Shown: positions 15,412 through 18,763 of the stretch, one piece after another
Layout: every line of letters begins with the position of its first letter
Position numbering within the stretch: position 1 is the stretch's first letter
Origin: an uncultured Prevotellaceae bacterium
Lineage (GTDB): Bacteria; Bacteroidota; Bacteroidia; Bacteroidales; Bacteroidaceae
Direction of reading: 5' to 3'
Assembly (NCBI GenBank): GCA_905202115.1
Contig: CAJKQZ010000029.1
Span: 1-18,763, forward strand
Length of the DNA stretch: 18,763 nucleotides
The notes under the pieces: generated by a model
What the model saw: only the letters and a program-made list of their open reading frames with translations
What the model was told of the DNA's origin: nothing
The model's database searches: none
Made by a program: the position numbers and the translations under genes

Positions 15412-16973
15412 TAACAACCCTGCTCGCAGGATTTACATTAACTATAATAAAGGCGCAAACTGTGCCGGCTGTACCGAAATTGGTAGTAAACATTACTATA
15501 GACCAGCTACGGACAGATTACATGGAAGCATTTGCCCCGCTTTTCGGCGACGGCGGTTTTAAAAGGCTTTTAAAAGAAGGTCGTACATACAATCAGGTAG
15601 AATATTCCTCCTCTCGTCTGGACCGCGCTTCTGCCATAGCAACGATTTCTACCGGAGCCACACCCTACGACAACGGAATTGTAGGAGTGAAATGGCTGGA
15701 TAGGGAAACTTTACAGCCTGTCAACTGTGTGGACGACAAATACTATGAAGGAATAAACACAGAAGAAAATTCATCGGCCCGACGTCTTTCCGTTTCGACA
15801 ATAAGCGATGAATTAAAGGTTGCAACATCAGGTAAATCCATAGTATATGCCATAGCTCCTTTCAAAGATGCCGCTATCATTAGTGCTGGGCATGCAGCCG
15901 ACGGCGCTGTTTGGATAAACGACCAGACCGGCAAATGGTGCACATCCAAATATTATGAAACACTTCCGGCCTGGGCACATACATTGAATGAATATAAGCC
16001 GATAAGCAAACAAATAAAAGATTACTCTTGGGTTCCTTCGTCTGACCTCGTTGGTAATTTCAATTATTTTCTCTCGGGCGGAATGGCCCAACCTTTCAAA
16101 CACAAATTCGAAGGCCCAGGAGCGATAAAAAAATTCAAAGAAAGCGGCCCTATAAACGAAGAGATAGCAGACGCAGCCATAACCTGCCTGCAAGGAACCA
16201 TGATAGGGTCTGATGCTGTTACCGACTATCTCGCCATTACTTTATACGCTGGAAATTATAAACATCTTGCAGCGGCTGATAGTCCGATGGAAATGCAAGA
16301 CACATACGTAAGAATTGATAATGCCTTAAACAAACTTTTCACAGAGATAGACAAAAAAGTAGGCATAACCAATACTATTTTCGTAGTGACTTCCACAGGT
16401 TATGTAGACAGCAAAACAGAAGATCTGTCAAAATACCGTATTCCTTCCGGAACCTTCTACATCAATAGAACAGCCGCTTTGCTTAACATGTATCTTATCG
16501 CCGTGTACGGGCAAGGGCAATATGTTGAGGCGTGTCACGGTTCGGAAATGTATTTGAACCACAAACTTATAGAAGAAAAACAACTTAATTTCTCAGACAT
16601 ACTACAACGCTGCGAGAGTTTTCTGATCGACATCTCAGGAATAAAAGACGTCTATACTTCTACCCGTCTTCAATTAGGCGCATGGACTCCAGGAATAAGC
16701 AAAATCCGCAACGGATACAATCCTAAATGTTCCGGCGACATTCTCATAGAAGTCGCACCTGGCTGGATGCTCGTTAACGAAAACACAAACGAGACATGTT
16801 ATTCGAGCGAAGCATACGTACCATTTCCTCTCTTTTTATTTGGGAGCAATATCAAACCGGAAAAAATCGAGACTCCTATAACCGTTGAACGCATTGCACC
16901 CACATTAGCTGCGTTTCTTAGGATTCGCGCACCAAATGCATGTTCTGCCACACCTTTAGAAAGAACAAGGTAA
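15393..16973 (+). CDS. Alkaline phosphatase superfamily protein, apparently degenerate
   Basis: The 526-residue exported protein (signal peptide ending near IIKAQ22) has the type I phosphodiesterase/PafA-like fold. The start motif NITIDQLRTDYM keeps metal ligand Asp37. STGATPYDNGIVG (86-98) and DTYVRIDNALNKLF (303-316) keep the family framework. Most metal ligands are missing. The usual Asp...His pair in the DY--H motif is Asn288 and Leu292 (AGNYKHL). The usual DHG reads Thr335-Gly-Tyr (VVTSTGY), and the late TTHG motif is absent (NTNETCY). The nucleophile region reads SSSRLDRAS; Ser74 could stand at the Thr/Ser position. It is therefore probably inactive as a metal-dependent phosphatase and may bind a ligand or partner instead. 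The ATG lies inside the end of lnb (19-base overlap), so the two are coupled. secA follows after 55 bases. Confidence 0.85.
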   Translation: MEKSRIITTLLAGFTLTIIKAQTVPAVPKLVVNITIDQLRTDYMEAFAPLFGDGGFKRLLKEGRTYNQVEYSSSRLDRASAIATISTGATPYDNGIVGVKWLDRETLQPVNCVDDKYYEGINTEENSSARRLSVSTISDELKVATSGKSIVYAIAPFKDAAIISAGHAADGAVWINDQTGKWCTSKYYETLPAWAHTLNEYKPISKQIKDYSWVPSSDLVGNFNYFLSGGMAQPFKHKFEGPGAIKKFKESGPINEEIADAAITCLQGTMIGSDAVTDYLAITLYAGNYKHLAAADSPMEMQDTYVRIDNALNKLFTEIDKKVGITNTIFVVTSTGYVDSKTEDLSKYRIPSGTFYINRTAALLNMYLIAVYGQGQYVEACHGSEMYLNHKLIEEKQLNFSDILQRCESFLIDISGIKDVYTSTRLQLGAWTPGISKIRNGYNPKCSGDILIEVAPGWMLVNENTNETCYSSEAYVPFPLFLFGSNIKPEKIETPITVERIAPTLAAFLRIRAPNACSATPLERTR

Positions 16974-17028
16974 TTGCGATATCAAAAAATATAAACGGTT
17001 AAAACTAAAAACAGAAAATAAAAACAAT

Positions 17029-18763
17029 ATGGATTTCAATAAATTATTAAGTAAACTGCTCGGTAATAAATCAACTCGGGATATGCGTGAAATACAACCC
17101 TGGGTTGAAAAAATAAAAAAGGCAGAACCTGCAATCCAATCACTCGACAATGATAGTCTACGTGCAAAGACGCAGGAATTTCGCGAACAAATACAAAATT
17201 CGGCTAAAGACATAAAAGCAAAAATAGAAGAGCTTAAAGCAAAAATAGAAAATACTAATATTGAGGACAGAGAAGTTATCTTCAATCAAATAGATAAACT
17301 CGAAAAAGAAGTCTTGGAACGCTATGATTCCGAGCTTGAAAAGATTCTTCCTGAAGCATTCGCTATCGTTCGTGAGACAGCCCGACGATTTACCGAAAAC
17401 GAAGAGATAACAGTCCAGGCTACAGATTTTGATCGTGAACTGGCAGCTAAGCACGATTTCGTAAAAATTGAAGACGACAAGGCTATTTATCAAAACCATT
17501 GGATTGCCGGAGGAAACGACACCAAATGGAATATGATTCATTACGACGTGCAACTTTTCGGCGGAGTTGTACTTCATCAAGGAAAGATTGCCGAAATGGC
17601 GACCGGTGAGGGAAAAACACTTGTAGCAACTCTTCCTGTTTTTCTCAACGCCCTCACAGGGAACGGCGTTCACGTAGTAACAGTCAACGACTATTTAGCA
17701 AAGCGCGACTCCGAGTGGATGGGTCCCTTGTACATGTTCCACGGTCTAAGTGTTGACTGCATAGACAAACACCAGCCAAACAGCGAAGCTCGCCGAAAAG
17801 CTTATCAGGCCGACATCACTTTCGGAACGAACAACGAGTTCGGCTTCGACTACCTTCGCGACAATATGGCAGTCAGCCCTGAAGACCTCGTTCAACGCTC
17901 CCACAACTATGCAATTGTCGACGAGGTAGACTCCGTCTTGATTGACGACGCACGTACGCCGTTGATTATTTCAGGGCCGGTTCCCAAAGGCGACGACCAG
18001 ATGTATGAGCAATACCAGCCGTTGGTTGAAAAACTCGTAAACGTACAGCGGCAACTCGCAACGAAATATCTTGCCGACGCAAAACAACTGATTACGTCAA
18101 ACGAGAGCAAAGAGAAAGTAACCGAAGGATTCCTACAACTTTTCCGCAGTCACAAAGCTTTGCCCAAGAACAAGCCCCTTATCAAATATTTATCCGAAAC
18201 GGGAATTAAAGCCGGTATGCTGAAAACCGAGGCATACTACATGGAAAACAACAACAAGTTGATGCCAGAGGCTACCGATCCTCTTTATTTTGTTGTAGAC
18301 GAAAAACAGAAAAGCGTTGACCTTACAGATAAAGGAAATGACTGGATTGCCGAGCAAGTCAAAGACCCTACTCTTTTCGTTTTGCCCGACATAACAGCGC
18401 AACTTTCCGCTCTTGAAGCCGACAGCAGCATTAGCGAAGAAGACAAGCTAAACAAAAAAGACGAGCTGCTTACCGATTATGCCGTCAAGAGTGAACGTGT
18501 GCATACGATACAGCAACTATTAAAGGCGTATACCATGTTCAACCGCGATGATGAGTATGTTGTTATCGACGGTGAAGTAAAAATAGTAGACGAACAGACA
18601 GGCCGTATAATGGAAGGCCGGCGCTGGAGCGACGGACTGCACCAGGCTGTCGAAGCAAAAGAGCATGTAAAAGTAGAAGCGGCTACACAGACTTTCGCTA
18701 CAATCACGCTACAGAATTATTTCCGTATGTACCACAAACTCGCAGGTATGACCGGTACGGCAA
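17029..18763 (+). CDS. secA: Preprotein translocase ATPase SecA (5' part, runs off the window)
   Basis: The first 578 codons are present; the window ends just after AGMTGTA. SecA is the motor that drives preproteins through SecYEG. Visible features are the N-terminal MDFNKLLSKLLG, an inserted coiled coil at about 55-100 typical of Bacteroidota SecA, HWIAGGND (157-164), Walker A ATGEGKT (191-197), TVNDYLAKRD, GTNNEFGFDYLRDNM, the DEAD-box DEVD (298-301) and DARTPLIISGP, then the preprotein-crosslinking region and IVDEQTGRIMEGRRWSDGLHQAVEAKE. Full-length Bacteroidota SecA is about 1,100 residues, so roughly half is seen. The reading frame is open throughout. No TAnnTTTG box lies in the 55 bases before it, so it is probably transcribed with lnb and the phosphatase-like gene. 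Confidence 0.97.
   Translation, partial: MDFNKLLSKLLGNKSTRDMREIQPWVEKIKKAEPAIQSLDNDSLRAKTQEFREQIQNSAKDIKAKIEELKAKIENTNIEDREVIFNQIDKLEKEVLERYDSELEKILPEAFAIVRETARRFTENEEITVQATDFDRELAAKHDFVKIEDDKAIYQNHWIAGGNDTKWNMIHYDVQLFGGVVLHQGKIAEMATGEGKTLVATLPVFLNALTGNGVHVVTVNDYLAKRDSEWMGPLYMFHGLSVDCIDKHQPNSEARRKAYQADITFGTNNEFGFDYLRDNMAVSPEDLVQRSHNYAIVDEVDSVLIDDARTPLIISGPVPKGDDQMYEQYQPLVEKLVNVQRQLATKYLADAKQLITSNESKEKVTEGFLQLFRSHKALPKNKPLIKYLSETGIKAGMLKTEAYYMENNNKLMPEATDPLYFVVDEKQKSVDLTDKGNDWIAEQVKDPTLFVLPDITAQLSALEADSSISEEDKLNKKDELLTDYAVKSERVHTIQQLLKAYTMFNRDDEYVVIDGEVKIVDEQTGRIMEGRRWSDGLHQAVEAKEHVKVEAATQTFATITLQNYFRMYHKLAGMTGTA

Overview
The window reads as a chromosomal segment from a Bacteroidota bacterium, most likely order Bacteroidales. 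Supporting signs are perfect Bacteroidota promoters (TTTG, 19 bp, TAnnTTTG), a DUF4105/Lnb protein, a SecA with the N-terminal insertion common in this phylum, a TTATC-type lipoprotein setting with two lipobox proteins, and few Shine-Dalgarno sites. No transposase, integrase, phage gene, CRISPR array, rRNA or tRNA was recognised. The genes are mostly core, and the less usual content lies between them.

Left part (164-8182, all minus strand). Read in the direction of transcription the genes are an ABC-F translation ATPase, an M13 zinc metallopeptidase lipoprotein, MetA (homoserine O-acyltransferase), an RlhA-type U32 protein, and a membrane lipoprotein with a C-terminal zinc ribbon. The last two overlap by 11 bases. 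The others are 66-175 bases apart, so a single transcript is possible but not shown; a weak terminator candidate lies between metA and rlhA.

Middle (8183-11384). A 340-base divergent intergenic region separates the ABC-F gene from a secreted GH43 glycosidase gene. It holds three copies of a 66-base repeat. The two outer copies each carry a complete Bacteroidota promoter pointing at the adjacent gene. GH43 faces fucO (lactaldehyde reductase) across a perfect 22-bp hairpin that probably terminates both. A 640-base intergenic region follows between fucO and valS. It holds an array of three 13-bp dyad sites at an exact 21-bp period. A second array of the same design sits at the left edge of the window.

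Right part (11385-18763, plus strand). valS is followed by what looks like an envelope-biogenesis group: an Lnb-type (DUF4105) lipoprotein N-acyltransferase candidate, an alkaline-phosphatase-superfamily protein that has lost most metal ligands and overlaps lnb by 19 bases, and secA, which runs off the right edge. SecA exports lipoprotein precursors and Lnb would complete their acylation, so the two genes are functionally connected; the lipoproteins encoded at 164-1159 and 4151-6181 would be clients. The genes from about 14.1 to 17 kb look more AT-rich than those on the left.

The best candidates for something undescribed are the promoter-carrying 66-base repeat, the two helically phased dyad arrays, the degenerate phosphatase between lnb and secA, and the lipoprotein with a predicted cytosolic zinc ribbon.
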